A stretch of 64,000 bases of DNA from Bugula neritina (Eukaryota > Bryozoa > Gymnolaemata > Cheilostomatida > Bugulidae): NCBI GenBank assembly GCA_964035545.1, contig OZ037768.1, positions 12,896,175 to 12,960,174 of the forward strand. The letters run 5' to 3'. The position numbers and the translations under genes were made by a program. This document shows positions 58,371 through 64,000 of the stretch, piece by piece. The notes under the pieces were generated by a model that ran no database searches, was not told the DNA's origin, and saw only the letters and a list, made by a program, of their open reading frames with translations. Each line of letters starts with the position of its first letter. Within the stretch, counting starts at the first letter, position 1.

Positions 58371-59469
58371 AAACATAGTGAACAACATGAGGAATGAGCT
58401 CTTCAAGATTGTTTGTAATAAGTTCCCTGCATAATGCTGCATAAAAGCCATAATCTATCAAACAAAGGTCAACAATAATAGCAATGCAGCAACAGAAACA
58501 TATCTGGGTCATTTTACTTAATTTAGCGCACACTGGAAATCTCCAGTTTTTAGCTATTTTTTATAATTTAGCTGTTAATGAACATGGGTTTTTGCCCAAA
58601 ACTAGTAAAATATAAATGAACGCACACCTAAATAGTTAAGGTTCTTCTTAATTTTGCTTGATTTCCCATGTTTTTTTCTAATTATTCAGCTTCTTTTCAT
58701 TTTGGAGAGTTTTTTTTTCATAACACTCTGCAAAAAATGTTTCTATATCAAGACTTTGTGCTGATTCTGAATTTGCAAACTTTAAAATTGTAGATCTACC
58801 CATGCTAGAGTTATTGAGTAAAACAAGTATAAATTATGAGCACATAATATTGTAGCCTACAATATAAGTAGCATCAATTATATATTAACTATAGCTGTCT
58901 ATAAACAATAATATTTTGTCAGATATGAAAGTAGGTTGCTTCGTTTTTAAATTCTACACGGAATATAAATTTATAGTTTGCAAAACACTATATTTTTCTT
59001 ATTCAAAATGAAGTTTTCAATAGAAACGCATGTCCGCTATATAATATGATCATGACACATAATAACATTTGACAGAAGCATACATAATAATTATATAAAA
59101 GAAGCTAGTTATGTAAGATAAAAAGTATTTTATGTGAACGAGTCAAAGAATTAAATATTTAAAAGCAATATCATGGATGCATACATGTTGAAATCTTTTT
59201 AGCATCTTTTAACTCAGTCTTCTGTTGTTTTGACAGTAATCTTTAAATGTAATATTTGCAATTAAGGAAGGAGATAATAGCAAAGCTTAGAGTTTTTCCT
59301 TTGAAAATATTATAGCTGAGCCAAACAAATTTTAACTTCCAAGTGATTATTAAAATAAATAGTACAAAGAGTATGCATTTTAAGCAAGAACATTGTTTCG
59401 AAAATACTGTTTATATAATATATTGTTCAATTTAAGTCTGTTTGTAAATGTTAACGGACACATAACAAA
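58371..59469. other. Intergenic DNA, nothing recognised
   Basis: AT-rich sequence; a C-rich run (CCCCCCC, 58334-58340) borders the retroelement fragment. No gene recognised. Confidence 0.5.
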
Positions 59470-60190
59470 ACTAGCCACTAGGATTACTTGTTTTATTGGT
59501 TTAGTTTGACAAATACAACATTTTGCCGTTATGTTGTTGGATAGAATTTCACTAAATAGATTGACATTATATGCTATACACAAATAATATTATACAACTA
59601 CTTTCTTTGAGGAAGCAACTCCCAAGTTTCCTTACAAATTCTTATATGCTGGTTACTACCAACACGCTTAGAGGATCCTATATTATGTATCAAGTCAAGA
59701 TGTGTCAAGCAGAAAGTTTTTAATAATTCAAATGACTTTTGTCAAAGTAACAGAGTAATTAACGTTTGACAACTTAAACAACACAGACAAATTAATTCTA
59801 ATATTTTCTCGTTAGAAAAAGTATGCTAACAGTTTTTAAAACCCTCTGTCACTAATGGCTGTTTGGCAAGTTTCTATAATAATCATATTTATTCATAACT
59901 GGTTTGTGGTAAAATGTATAATCAGTGTGGTTGACTATGCTTATCAACATTACATGCACCAGGGATTTATGTGGAATACTTAATCAACAACAAAGTATGT
60001 TTTGGTGTATACTTTATATGTGTGTATTGAACGAGAAAAATAACTTTATCCCCAAATATATTGGCACAGAATATCACACACTAAATTGCTGCTCTATAAC
60101 ATACAAGTGTAATTACACAAAATCGCTTGCGATAGAAAAATATAGGTTGTATGTTGGAGCAAGCAGTATACACTCAACAAGTATTTAGAA
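59470..60190 (+). repeat. Diverged direct duplication, copy B
   Basis: The partner of 54980-55740, in the same orientation and order. It lies immediately downstream of the ANK-ZU5 gene's stop codon (which is on the minus strand), which suggests that flanking DNA of this gene was duplicated. Confidence 0.7.
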
Positions 60191-60483
60191 ATAAACATTA
60201 GGTAGGCACGTGAAAATAATTTTAAATTAGGATGTTTTAGTAATTTCACGCTAGTCTAATATAGTTTTAAAGCTCCTGATGTTGAAGAATAAAAATCAAA
60301 ATAACAACATGATGGCTGGAAAAAACATTGAGGTCTAAAGCATTGAATAAAGCACACTTCGTTTTAAATAACAAAAGCTATTTTGAGAGCTAAGAACTTG
60401 TTCTTCCAATGCAACATTTTAAAGACCAAATAATGATAATAATGGTTTTATATAGTTTTCTGTAGTTTTTATATAATAGTTTT

Positions 60484-63862
<3,379 letters not shown>

Positions 63863-64000
63863 CTAAAATGTGCCATAGCAGTAGCAACTCAATCAAATAT
63901 TCAATATTCAATACTCAAATAATATTTAATAAGAAAAGCTTTCAATTTTATGTTTTCCACTTCATGATAAGGGTCATAGTTCATGATAATAATCAGTTGG

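Overview
The window is AT-rich nuclear DNA of an invertebrate metazoan. It holds spliced genes with many short exons and GT-AG introns of about 0.1 to 3 kb, abundant AT, CA and TAC-type simple repeats, tRNA-derived SINE pieces, decayed retroelements and DNA transposons. The receptor guanylate cyclase looks like the protostome Gyc76C/natriuretic-receptor type, which together with the base composition suggests a lophotrochozoan-like animal. I cannot name the species. There are no prokaryotic features.

Layout. Positions 1-8810 show no gene. Positions 8811-28304 (+) carry a complete 25-exon receptor guanylate cyclase of 1359 residues; every junction keeps frame. It has a signal peptide, ligand-binding ectodomain, one membrane span, pseudokinase domain, signalling helix, catalytic cyclase domain and a long low-complexity tail. 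Positions 28305-32821 are 3'UTR and intergenic DNA with a LINE remnant and TATTAG-type repeats. Positions 32822-34143 (+) encode a small F-box protein in four exons. Positions 36066-46703 (-) hold the 3' part (15 exons) of a gene whose helical domain resembles SLF2/FAM178, a localisation factor of the SMC5-SMC6 complex. It has two possible C-termini. Positions 46704-60483 are gene-poor and full of mobile DNA: a palindrome next to an LTR-like block, a 1.7-kb foldback transposon with a 9-bp target duplication, a TTAA-flanked element, a 265-bp AT array, and broken copies of ankyrin-gene segments. Positions 60484-63862 (-) are the 3' part of an ankyrin-type gene (ankyrin repeat, basic linker, one ZU5 domain) that stops right after ZU5. 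The rest of that gene lies beyond the right edge.

The genes do not form a pathway: cGMP signalling, SCF ubiquitin-ligase adaptor, genome maintenance and membrane-skeleton-type scaffold are unrelated neighbours. The most unusual parts are the truncated ANK-ZU5 gene, with a 21-nt microexon and a GC-AG intron; the inverted, tandemly duplicated fragments of it 5 kb away that keep intron sequence; and the modular foldback element at 50241-51943.
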